A stretch of DNA of 63,438 nt, from assembly GCA_964541225.1 (NCBI GenBank), contig CAZIPN010000011.1, positions 1-63,438 of the forward strand. Direction: 5' to 3'. Both the position numbers and the translations under genes were made by a program. Shown here in pieces: positions 9,087 to 16,317 of this stretch; positions within the stretch are counted from its first letter, which is position 1, and each line of letters opens with the position of its first letter. Below the pieces are notes generated by a model. It worked only from the letters and a program-made list of their open reading frames with translations, had not been told where the DNA came from and searched no databases. Origin of the DNA: CAZIPN01 sp964541225 (GTDB lineage: Bacteria; Actinomycetota; Coriobacteriia; Anaerosomatales; JAAXUF01).

Positions 9087-9182
9087 GGCGGTCGGCGGGA
9101 CCGGAGTGAGTACTCCGCTGGCATGATCGCGGCAGAACCGTGATCACGCCGAGGACCACGAACGAAGGTCCCGCCGACCGCC
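9087..9182. repeat. Palindromic element copy 3 (between trpB2 and trpF)
   Basis: Perfect 16-bp inverted arms at 9087-9102 and 9167-9182 enclose a 64-base core homologous to the other two copies (ACTCCGCTGGC and CCGAGGACC are kept). The inner stem pairs TGATCGCGG (9124-9132) with CCGTGATCA (9138-9146). It is the same fold as copy 1 with several paired positions changed on both sides. Outside copies 1 and 2 this is the only member in non-coding DNA; it ends 17 bases before the trpB2 stop codon. Confidence 0.85.
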
Positions 9183-9198
9183 CCCCTCGCAACGGCTC

Positions 9199-10563
9199 CT
9201 ACTTCTCCGCGCTCAGCGTCGAGCCTGCGGCGAAGTCGTAGTCCACCAGCTCGCCAGCGTTGTACGCGGCGTACGCCGCCAAGTCGAAATGCCCGTGGCC
9301 CGACAAGTTGAACAGCACCGTCTTGTCCTCGCCCGCCGCCTTGGCAGCAAGCGCCTCGTCGATCGCAACGCGGATTGCGTGACTGCTCTCCGGAGCAGGC
9401 AGAATCCCCTCGGCACGAGCAAACTGAACGGCGGCGTCAAAGCACTCGATCTGGTTGACCGCAATGCCCTCGACCTCGCCCTCGTGCACGAGCTGCGAAA
9501 CGAGCGGCGAGTCGCCGTGGTAGCGCAGACCGCCCGCGTGAATACCAGCCGGCACGAAGTCATGGCCGAGCGTGTACATGAGCATCTGCGGCGTCATGCC
9601 TGCCTCGTCGCCGAGGTCGTAGCGATACTCGCCAGCGGTCAGCGTCGGACAGGCTTTCGGCTCGACCGCCACGAGACGCGCGTTGCTCTTGCCCTGCAGC
9701 TTGCGCTGGTAGTACGGAAACGCGATGCCCGCGAAGTTCGAACCTCCGCCGATGCAGCCAATGACGACGTCGGCCTCGGCCTCGGCCATCTCCATCTGCT
9801 GGATAGCCTCCTGGCCGATGATCGTCTGATGCAAGCACACATGGTTGAGCACGCTGCCGAGCGAGTAGTGCGTGTCCGGATTCTTCGCGGCCACCTCAAC
9901 AGCCTCAGAGATCGCGATGCCGAGAGACCCGGTCGACATGGGATCCATGTCGAGCACGTGCGTGCCCGCGTCGGTGAGATTCGTCGGTGAGGCGTGCACG
10001 CTCGCTCCATACGTCTCCATCAGGATGCGGCGATAGGGCTTCTGCTCGTAGCTCACTTTGACCATGAACACCTCGACATCCACGCCAAAGAGTGCGCCAG
10101 CGATTGCAAGCGCGCTGCCCCACTGGCCGGCACCCGTCTCCGTCGAGATCTTGGTGATGCCCTCCTGCTTGTTGTAGTACGCCTGCGGAATCGCGGTGTT
10201 CGGCTTGTGCGAGCCCGCCGGACTGACACCTTCGTACTTGTAGAAGATCTTGACGCCCTCCGGCAGGCCGAGGACCCGTTCGAGAGCGCGAGCGCGAATG
10301 AGCGGCGACGGACGATACGTCTTGAGCACGTCGAGCACCGCCCCGGGGATGTCGATGTAGGTGTCCGTCGACATCTCCTGTTTGATGCACTCCATCGGGA
10401 ACAGCATCGCCAGCCGCTCGCCGATCTGGTCCATCGTGAGTTCGGTGCCGTCAGGCGCGAACGCCTTGGGCGGCGCGGGCGGGTTCTTCAGGTCCGGCAT
10501 GATGTTGTACCAGGCCGTCGGCATCATCTTCTCGTCGAGCATGTAGCGTGTTCTATCTGGCAT
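9199..10563 (-). CDS. trpB2: TrpB2-type tryptophan synthase beta-like protein
   Basis: 454 aa, longer than TrpB1 as usual for TrpB2. It has the N-terminal extension MPDRTRYMLDEKMMPTAWYN and PLP-enzyme fold motifs YKYEGVSPAGSHKPNTA (Schiff-base Lys), ETGAGQWGSALA and GGGSNFAG. TrpB2 proteins can condense indole or O-phosphoserine without forming a tight complex with TrpA (family knowledge). Co-transcription with canonical trpB and with trpC/trpF suggests an indole-salvage or serine-route function. RBS GGGAGAGGAG precedes the ATG. Confidence 0.92.
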   Translation of the reverse strand: MPDRTRYMLDEKMMPTAWYNIMPDLKNPPAPPKAFAPDGTELTMDQIGERLAMLFPMECIKQEMSTDTYIDIPGAVLDVLKTYRPSPLIRARALERVLGLPEGVKIFYKYEGVSPAGSHKPNTAIPQAYYNKQEGITKISTETGAGQWGSALAIAGALFGVDVEVFMVKVSYEQKPYRRILMETYGASVHASPTNLTDAGTHVLDMDPMSTGSLGIAISEAVEVAAKNPDTHYSLGSVLNHVCLHQTIIGQEAIQQMEMAEAEADVVIGCIGGGSNFAGIAFPYYQRKLQGKSNARLVAVEPKACPTLTAGEYRYDLGDEAGMTPQMLMYTLGHDFVPAGIHAGGLRYHGDSPLVSQLVHEGEVEGIAVNQIECFDAAVQFARAEGILPAPESSHAIRVAIDEALAAKAAGEDKTVLFNLSGHGHFDLAAYAAYNAGELVDYDFAAGSTLSAEK

Positions 10564-10622
10564 GGTCGATCTCCTCTCCCTGACGTCGGTCCTCCTACAA
10601 CACCGAGCTCGCTTCTATTGGC

Positions 10623-11423
10623 TCACGGACGTCCGCGCACGACCCCCGTCAACTCCTCAAGCAGGTCCTCCGGAAATGCCTCGCGCATCAGCGCCTCGCC
10701 GACAAGAACCGCGTGCGCGCCAACCGAGGCAGCAGCCTCAACATCCGCACGATGCCGGGTTCCGCTCGCCACCACCACGAGCACGCCGGCCTGTGCCGCC
10801 TCTGCGACCGTCGTGCGCGCTGACGCAGCATCCACAACGAGCGAGTGCAGGTCACGGTTGTTGACGCCGACCATCCTCGCGCCCGCTCGCAGTGCTACGT
10901 CGAGCTCCGCAGGGTTCACGACCTCGACAAGTGCCGTCATGCCGAGCGTCTCCGCGATGTCGATGTACTCGCCGATTTCCTCACCGAGCACGCTCACCAT
11001 CAGCAGAATCGCGTCGGCTCCGTGCCCACGCGCGATGAACAGCTGTACGGGGTCGACGACGAAGTCCTTCGCGAGAACCGGTACTTCAACCGCGTCGGCG
11101 ACGTCAGAAAGGTCGGCGAAGCTGCCGCCAAAGCTCTCTGGCTCGGTGAGCACGCTGACCGCTGCCGCGCCACCGTATTGGTACGCCAGCGCCTGTTTGC
11201 TCGCATCACACTGCGGCGCGATGGGACCGGCACTCGGCGACGCCTTCTTCACCTCGGCGATCACGGCGACATCGAGCCGATCGGTGAGGACGGCCGCGAA
11301 GTCGCGCACCGGCCGCGAGCAGCAAGCAAGCCGCTCCCGATCGGCGGGCGACAGACTCCCGTACTCCGCGACCAAGCGAGCGGTGCGCCGCGAGACCATG
11401 TCGTCTAGGAAGCTCTCGGCCAC
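10623..11423 (-). CDS. trpC: Indole-3-glycerol phosphate synthase
   Basis: 266 aa TIM barrel. VIAEVKKASPSAGPI holds the catalytic Lys; LAKDFVVDPVQL, VGVNNRDL and VVASGTRHRADV are further family motifs. The GTG start shares its G with the trpGD stop (TAGTG), so the genes are translationally coupled. Converts CdRP to indole-3-glycerol phosphate, the TrpA substrate. Confidence 0.95.
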   Translation of the reverse strand: MAESFLDDMVSRRTARLVAEYGSLSPADRERLACCSRPVRDFAAVLTDRLDVAVIAEVKKASPSAGPIAPQCDASKQALAYQYGGAAAVSVLTEPESFGGSFADLSDVADAVEVPVLAKDFVVDPVQLFIARGHGADAILLMVSVLGEEIGEYIDIAETLGMTALVEVVNPAELDVALRAGARMVGVNNRDLHSLVVDAASARTTVAEAAQAGVLVVVASGTRHRADVEAAASVGAHAVLVGEALMREAFPEDLLEELTGVVRGRP

Positions 11424-13150
11424 TAGGGGGTTGCCTCCGCATTCTCTTCGGCCTTGGCGGCGGCCGCCAGTCGTTGCGACAGCTCGCTCAGAGCCTCAAG
11501 CGTCGCCAGCGCGCGTCCTGAGTCTATCGATTCGCGCGCGAGCGCCACACCCTCGGCAGCATCAGCAGCTTTGCCCGCCGCCAGAAACGCCGCCGCCGCA
11601 TTCAGCAACACCACATCTCGCCGAGGACCCGCTTCTCCAGAGAGGATCGCTCGCACGATCTCGGCGTTCTCGGCAGCATCGCCACCGGCGATGTCGGCAA
11701 GCGTGCCGCGTGCGATACCCACGGTCTCGGGTGTGAATTCCCACGTGCGGACTCCGCCAGCAGCCGCGTCGAACTCGGCGATCGTCGTCGAGCCGCTCGC
11801 GCTCACTTCGTCCATGCCTGGATGGCCGTTGACGACAAGCACCCGCTCAGCGCCGAGACGTCCGGCCACCTCGGCCATCACCGGAGCCAGCCGCGCGTCG
11901 TAGACGCCGAGAAGCTGGCGCTTCGCACCGGCCGGGTTGGTCAGCGGGCCGAGGATGTTGAAGACCGTCCGGATGCCGATTTCTCGGCGGGTCGGACCGG
12001 CGTGGCGCATCGAAGCGTGCAGCGCCATCGCGAACAGGAAGCCGACGCCAACGTCGTCGATGCAGCGCGCGACGTCGGCGGGCGACAACGACAGATCGAC
12101 GCCGAGCGCCTCGAGCACGTCCGCGCTTCCAGCTGCCGAGGAGACCGCGCGGTTGCCGTGCTTGGCGACCGGCACGCCCGCCCCCGCGACCACAAACGCG
12201 GTGGTCGTCGAGATGTTGAAGGTGTGCAAGCCATCGCCGCCGGTCCCGCACGTGTCGATGTAACCCGCCACCGTCGGATGCACCGGCGTGGCGTGCTCGC
12301 GCATGGCGCGCGCGAAGCCGACGATCTCGTCGACTGTCTCGCCTTTCATCCGCATGCCCGTGATAAGCGCGCTGATCTGCGACGGCGTGGCCTCGCCATC
12401 CATCACCTGGTTCATCACCGTGTGAGCCTCGTCCTCGGCAAGCGACGCACCGCTCGCGACCCGACCGATCGCCCCGGCCACGTCAGTGACCGCCGTGGCT
12501 CCAGCTGCCGCCCGTGCCGAGCCACCCGCCGCCGAAACGAGTCCCGGCGTGCCGGAGGCTCCATGCGCAAGGGGCACCTCACCGGTGATGTCGAGGAAGT
12601 TGGCGAGCAGCTTCGTGCCCTCGGGCGTGAGCACGCTTTCGGGATGGAACTGCACGCCGAAGACGGGCAGGTCGCGGTGGCGCACACCCATGAGCACGCC
12701 ATCGGGTGTGGTCGCCTGGACGACGAGTGCGTCCGGCACCGAGTCGGCGTCTACGCACAGGGAGTGATAGCGCGTCGCCGTGAATGGACTCGGAATCCCC
12801 GCGAACAGGAACTCCCCGTCGTGGCTGATCTCGTCGGTCTTCCCGTGCACAGCTCGCGGTGCTCGGCAGACCGTGCCGCCGTAGACCTCGGCGACGCACT
12901 GATGGCCCAGACACACGCCGAGAACCGGCACGCCAGCATCGGCAGCCGCCCGGATGACATCGCGCGAGATGCCGGCGTCGTCTGGCGTCCCCGGGCCCGG
13001 CGACACGACGATGCCCGCCGGCTTGAGCGCGAGCGCGTCAGCGGCGGTGATGCGATCGTTGCGCCGAACCTCGACTTCGGCTCCTAGCGCGGCGAGCAGC
13101 TGGACGAGGTTGTAGGTGAAGCTGTCGTAGTTGTCGATGACGAGAATCAC
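11423..13150 (-). CDS. trpGD: Fused anthranilate synthase glutaminase / anthranilate phosphoribosyltransferase
   Basis: 575 aa. Residues 1-195 are the class I glutamine amidotransferase TrpG: oxyanion loop VSPGPGTP, nucleophile Cys in GVCLGHQ, and His-Glu in FHPESV. An Ala/Gly-rich linker (about 196-230) leads to TrpD (about 231-575) with CGTGGDGLHTFNIS, KHGNRAVSSAAGSADVLE and the MRHAGPTRREIGIRTVFN block. It supplies ammonia to TrpE and then attaches phosphoribose to anthranilate. The GTG start overlaps the trpE stop by four bases. The same fusion is known in enterobacteria. Confidence 0.96.
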   Translation of the reverse strand: MILVIDNYDSFTYNLVQLLAALGAEVEVRRNDRITAADALALKPAGIVVSPGPGTPDDAGISRDVIRAAADAGVPVLGVCLGHQCVAEVYGGTVCRAPRAVHGKTDEISHDGEFLFAGIPSPFTATRYHSLCVDADSVPDALVVQATTPDGVLMGVRHRDLPVFGVQFHPESVLTPEGTKLLANFLDITGEVPLAHGASGTPGLVSAAGGSARAAAGATAVTDVAGAIGRVASGASLAEDEAHTVMNQVMDGEATPSQISALITGMRMKGETVDEIVGFARAMREHATPVHPTVAGYIDTCGTGGDGLHTFNISTTTAFVVAGAGVPVAKHGNRAVSSAAGSADVLEALGVDLSLSPADVARCIDDVGVGFLFAMALHASMRHAGPTRREIGIRTVFNILGPLTNPAGAKRQLLGVYDARLAPVMAEVAGRLGAERVLVVNGHPGMDEVSASGSTTIAEFDAAAGGVRTWEFTPETVGIARGTLADIAGGDAAENAEIVRAILSGEAGPRRDVVLLNAAAAFLAAGKAADAAEGVALARESIDSGRALATLEALSELSQRLAAAAKAEENAEATP

Positions 13151-14826
13151 CGCGACACCTCCGTTCCCGACGTCGAGGCGGGTCTGCTCGACGCGGATGC
13201 GGTGCCGTGCGAGACGGGCGGGGCCGCGTCGCGAAGCGAGGACTCCGCAGGCGTGTTCGCCGGCGAAGCCGGTGGACTCGCCGAGGACCCTGAGCGGCGC
13301 GATGCGGCCCCGCCCGGGCCACCGGCGCCACCGGCGGCGCCAGCTGCCTCCTCGGCGTTCATGCCAGCTGCCAGCTCAAGGGCTTTGTGCAGCGCACGCG
13401 CCTTGTGCATGCACTCCTCGTATTCCGTCGCCGGGTCAGAGTCGGCCACGATGCCGGCTCCGGACTGAACGTACGCACGCCCGTTCGCGAGAACGACCGT
13501 GCGGATAGTGATGCACATGTCCATCGCTCCGTCGAGCCCCACGTAGCCCACGGTACCGGCATACGGCCCGCGAGCCTCGGGCTCAAGCTCGGCGATGATC
13601 TCCATCGCACGCACCTTCGGAGCGCCGCTCACCGTGCCGGCCGGAAACGTCGCCTTGAGCGCATCGAACGCGTCTTTGTCCGACGCGAGCGTGCCCGTCA
13701 CGTTGCTCACGATGTGCATGACGTGGCTGTAGTACTCGACCTCCATGAGCTCGTCGACGCTCACCGTTCCCGGCTTGCTCACGCGCCCGAGGTCATTCCT
13801 GCCGAGATCAACGAGCATCACGTGTTCGGCACGCTCCTTCTCGTCGGCAAGCAGGTCCGCGCGCAGCCTGCCGTCCTCGGCCGCCGTGGCACCACGCGGT
13901 CGCGTCCCGGCGAGCGGACGCGTGAGCACCTGATCGCCTTCGACACGCACGAGCGGCTCGGGGCTCGACCCCACGAGCGTCACGTCGCGAGTCCGCACGT
14001 AGAACATGTACGGCGACGGGTTGACCGCCCGAAGCACGCGGTACAGGTCGAGGCCGTCGCCCTCATACGGCGCCGAGTAGCGCTGTGAGAGCACCGCCTG
14101 GAAGATATCGCCGGCGGCAATGTAGTCCTTGGCGCGCTCGACCTGCGCGATGAACTCCTCGCGCGTCGTGTGCGCGTCCATCGGCACCTCGCGGGCGACC
14201 CCGTACGCGCCGAGCTCGGCACCGCGCGGACCCTCGTCGATGCGCTTGAGGTAGCCGTCAATACGCGCGAGCGCGGCTGTGTACGCGATGTCGGGCGCGC
14301 CTCCCGGCCTCGTCGGCGCGATCACCTGCATGACTCGGCGAGCGTGATCGAAGGCCACCACGACGTCGGCCATCATGAACGTGAAGTCCGGCACGCCGAG
14401 CACATCGTTCTCATGCCGAGGAACCCGCTCAAACGTCGATGCCGTCTCGTAGCCGACATAGCCCACAGCCCCGCCGACGAAGAGTGGGAGCCCAGGCACA
14501 CGCGCCACCTTGCCTGCCGCCAGCTCCCGCGAGACCACGCGAAGCGGGTCTTCGGCGAACTCACCGGAAACGCCGCCGTTCTCGACCACGACCTCATTGC
14601 CGCGCGCGCTCACAACCTCGCGGTCGCCCACGCCAAGGAAGCTGTAGCGGCCCAGCCGCTCGCCACCAATCACGCTCTCCAGCAGAAACGCGTGCTCGGC
14701 GCCCTCGGCGAGCGCCATGAACGCGCTGATCGGAGTGGCGAGGTCGGCGTAGACCTCGCGCGCCACGGGGACGACATCGTGGTCGGCTGCCAGACGCGCG
14801 AACTCTTCTCGGCTCGGCAGTATCAT
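13147..14826 (-). CDS. trpE: Anthranilate synthase component I with palindrome-encoded C-terminal tail
   Basis: 559 aa. Catalyses chorismate to anthranilate. The chorismate-binding half shows GDIFQAVLSQRYS, TRPLAGTRPRGAT, LVDLGRNDLGRVS and FPAGTVSGAPKVRAMEII. ATG 14826 (MILPSREEF) follows GGGAGAGGATGAGG; the open frame upstream is T-box leader and is not coding. The catalytic fold ends near ELAAGMNAEE. The last roughly 80 residues are low-complexity Gly/Ala followed by a peptide encoded by a palindromic repeat, including PANTPAESSLR, also found in TrpA. Confidence 0.95.
   Translation of the reverse strand: MILPSREEFARLAADHDVVPVAREVYADLATPISAFMALAEGAEHAFLLESVIGGERLGRYSFLGVGDREVVSARGNEVVVENGGVSGEFAEDPLRVVSRELAAGKVARVPGLPLFVGGAVGYVGYETASTFERVPRHENDVLGVPDFTFMMADVVVAFDHARRVMQVIAPTRPGGAPDIAYTAALARIDGYLKRIDEGPRGAELGAYGVAREVPMDAHTTREEFIAQVERAKDYIAAGDIFQAVLSQRYSAPYEGDGLDLYRVLRAVNPSPYMFYVRTRDVTLVGSSPEPLVRVEGDQVLTRPLAGTRPRGATAAEDGRLRADLLADEKERAEHVMLVDLGRNDLGRVSKPGTVSVDELMEVEYYSHVMHIVSNVTGTLASDKDAFDALKATFPAGTVSGAPKVRAMEIIAELEPEARGPYAGTVGYVGLDGAMDMCITIRTVVLANGRAYVQSGAGIVADSDPATEYEECMHKARALHKALELAAGMNAEEAAGAAGGAGGPGGAASRRSGSSASPPASPANTPAESSLRDAAPPVSHGTASASSRPASTSGTEVSR
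13215..13316. repeat. Palindromic element copy 2 (trpE 3' end)
   Basis: Outer arms 13215-13233 and 13298-13316 pair over 19 positions with a single exception (13228/13303, G-T on the plus strand). The core is nearly identical to copy 1 (ACTCCGCAGGCGTGTTCGCC, then CCGAGGACCCTGAGCG). The inner stem runs from 13252-13263 to 13269-13280 with one T-T mismatch. The element lies in the trpE coding tail, 65 bases before the trpG start. Confidence 0.85.
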
Positions 14827-14891
14827 CTTGGCCTCATCCTCTCCCTCGCCAATTCTCTCGGCCCGGCCAACGCGCCCACCGTTGTGCCGAC

Positions 14892-14927
14892 AAAACAAAA
14901 AGCCCTCATCCTCCAAGGGACGAGAGC
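14892..14927 (-). terminator. Trp T-box terminator hairpin
   Basis: On the minus strand GCTCTCGTCC pairs over 10 bp (with G-T wobbles) with GGATGAGGGC around a 6-base loop, followed directly by TTTTTGTTTT. This is a textbook intrinsic terminator, 66 bases before trpE. Its 5' arm overlaps the region that would form the T-box antiterminator. Confidence 0.9.
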
Positions 14928-15195
14928 TTTGCGCCTCGCGGTACCACCCTTGTTGACCCGCCGCGCTTGGCGACGTGCCCACTTTGGTCCTGCGGTACTC
15001 CGGCACGCTCGCCTTCATACCCGGCCCCCGCTATCGGTGGGGATCCGTCGGCACTAGTCGGTCCACGTTGACCTTTGTGCCGATGCCTCGGGGGCCCATT
15101 CCTTCGGTCTCACGCGCCGGGTTTCCACCGTTCCCGACTCTCTGCAAGCGATCCGCCGAAGTACTCTTCCCCGTCACAGGCGCGCCTGTTCGGTT
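14892..15195 (-). promoter_or_regulatory. Tryptophan T-box leader of the trp operon
   Basis: The minus strand contains the T-box consensus GGGTGGTACCGCG at 14937-14949, just before an intrinsic terminator. Upstream are Stem I signatures: AGAGAGTCGGG (AG bulge region), GGTGGAAACCCGG, and a specifier region GAA-TGG-GCCCCCGAG with the Trp codon TGG at 15096-15098. Uncharged tRNA-Trp would pair with the codon and with the T-box bulge and favour the antiterminator, turning on trp genes when tryptophan is short. Boundaries are approximate. Confidence 0.92.
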
Positions 15196-15202
15196 ACTCG
15201 GC

Positions 15203-15233
15203 AGTCTACGACGCGCATGTGGGGAGCTGTCAA
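15203..15233 (-). promoter_or_regulatory. Putative trp operon promoter
   Basis: Consensus -35 TTGACA (15228-15233) and -10 TAGACT (15203-15208), 19 bases apart on the minus strand, directly upstream of the T-box. The spacing is slightly long. Confidence 0.6.
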
Positions 15234-15340
15234 GCACAACGCAATCGACGTCACACTCGAAACCGCGCGGCCTCCAACACGGGGCTCGCGCAACGGTCCG
15301 CGCTTCGACTCCCGGCATTGCCGTCACGCGCGCAGGCTGC

Positions 15341-16279
15341 CTACTTCGACTGCAAGAACTTCACGATGCCGTTTGCCATCCCGTCGGCAAGCTCGTTCTG
15401 GTACGCCGTGGTGCCGAGTTTGCGATCCTCAGCGGCGTTGCTCATCACACCCATCTCCACCAGAACCGACGGGACCTTAGACCAGTTGAAGCCGGTCTCG
15501 TCGCCACGCGGCGTGATTCCGCGATCGTGTGCCCCGGTGGCCGCGAGCGTGGCCTTGTGTATGTCGCTTGCCGCGATCTTGCTCGGCCCCACCATGTCGA
15601 TGCCCGCATACCAGTTCTTCGTGGGTCTGAGTGTGAGCAGACCGTGGATCGAGGAGTTGTCCACGCTGTCACAGTGCAGACGGATGAATAGGTCAGCATG
15701 GGCATTGTTGGCTACCTGGGCGCGCTGAGCATTCGAAATGTTCACCTTCTGCGAGGTGCGTACCATGACGACCTTGACGCCGCGAGACTCCAGCACCTTC
15801 TGCAGCACCAAGGCAATCTGGAGATTGCGCTCACTTTCGTCAACATGTGTGGCGACTCCTGTGGCCCCACTCGAGACCTTCGCCTTTTTCCGCGACGATC
15901 CAGGGCCGTTTGGTTCAAGCGCCGAGTTGCCCTTGCCCTGATGCCCGGGATCGATCACCACGACGCCGACACTTCCCGCAGGCGCCGCTGGGACAGCAGC
16001 CGGCGCGGGTGCGACTGCAGCGGGTGATGTGGCCGCGACCTGAGCCGTCGCAGCGCTCGCCGAGGCCGGCGGCGGCTGTGAGGTCGTCGTCGCGGTGCTC
16101 GTCGCAGTATCTTGTGCAGCAATCTCGGTGGAGGCGGAATCCTCGGTGGAGCGAACATGGGACATCGACAGCCCAAAGACCACGGCGACAATGCCGATCA
16201 CGAACGCAATCGATGCGACGGCCACGCCGACGGTAATCGCGATCTTCGTGATGTTCGGTCGATCATGCTCGCTGTACAA
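15341..16279 (-). CDS. N-acetylmuramoyl-L-alanine amidase (Amidase_3), membrane-anchored
   Basis: 312 aa. One N-terminal helix (about 12-36), a Ser/Thr/Ala-rich wall-spanning linker (about 40-100), then the zinc amidase domain: VVVIDPGHQGKG (first Zn His), DESERNLQIALVLQKVLE (Glu), LFIRLHCDS (Zn His) and PSVLVEMGVMSNAAED (catalytic Glu). Removes stem peptides from peptidoglycan. The start is a TTG at 16279 with GAGG seven bases upstream; no better ATG precedes the helix. Probably co-transcribed with the deacetylase upstream, 38 bases away. Confidence 0.9.
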   Translation of the reverse strand: MYSEHDRPNITKIAITVGVAVASIAFVIGIVAVVFGLSMSHVRSTEDSASTEIAAQDTATSTATTTSQPPPASASAATAQVAATSPAAVAPAPAAVPAAPAGSVGVVVIDPGHQGKGNSALEPNGPGSSRKKAKVSSGATGVATHVDESERNLQIALVLQKVLESRGVKVVMVRTSQKVNISNAQRAQVANNAHADLFIRLHCDSVDNSSIHGLLTLRPTKNWYAGIDMVGPSKIAASDIHKATLAATGAHDRGITPRGDETGFNWSKVPSVLVEMGVMSNAAEDRKLGTTAYQNELADGMANGIVKFLQSK

Positions 16280-16317
16280 GCCGCGTCCTCATGTGCGTCG
16301 CCGATAGGCACAAACGC

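Noticed and set aside
12486..12590. Fourth copy of the trp palindrome in the TrpG-TrpD linker
   Set aside because: It shares a few short words with the core but has no complementary arms and no inner stem. Ordinary Ala/Gly linker.
14827..15018. Extension of trpE upstream to 15018
   Set aside because: This stretch is the T-box and its terminator; TrpE homology and a good RBS start at 14826.
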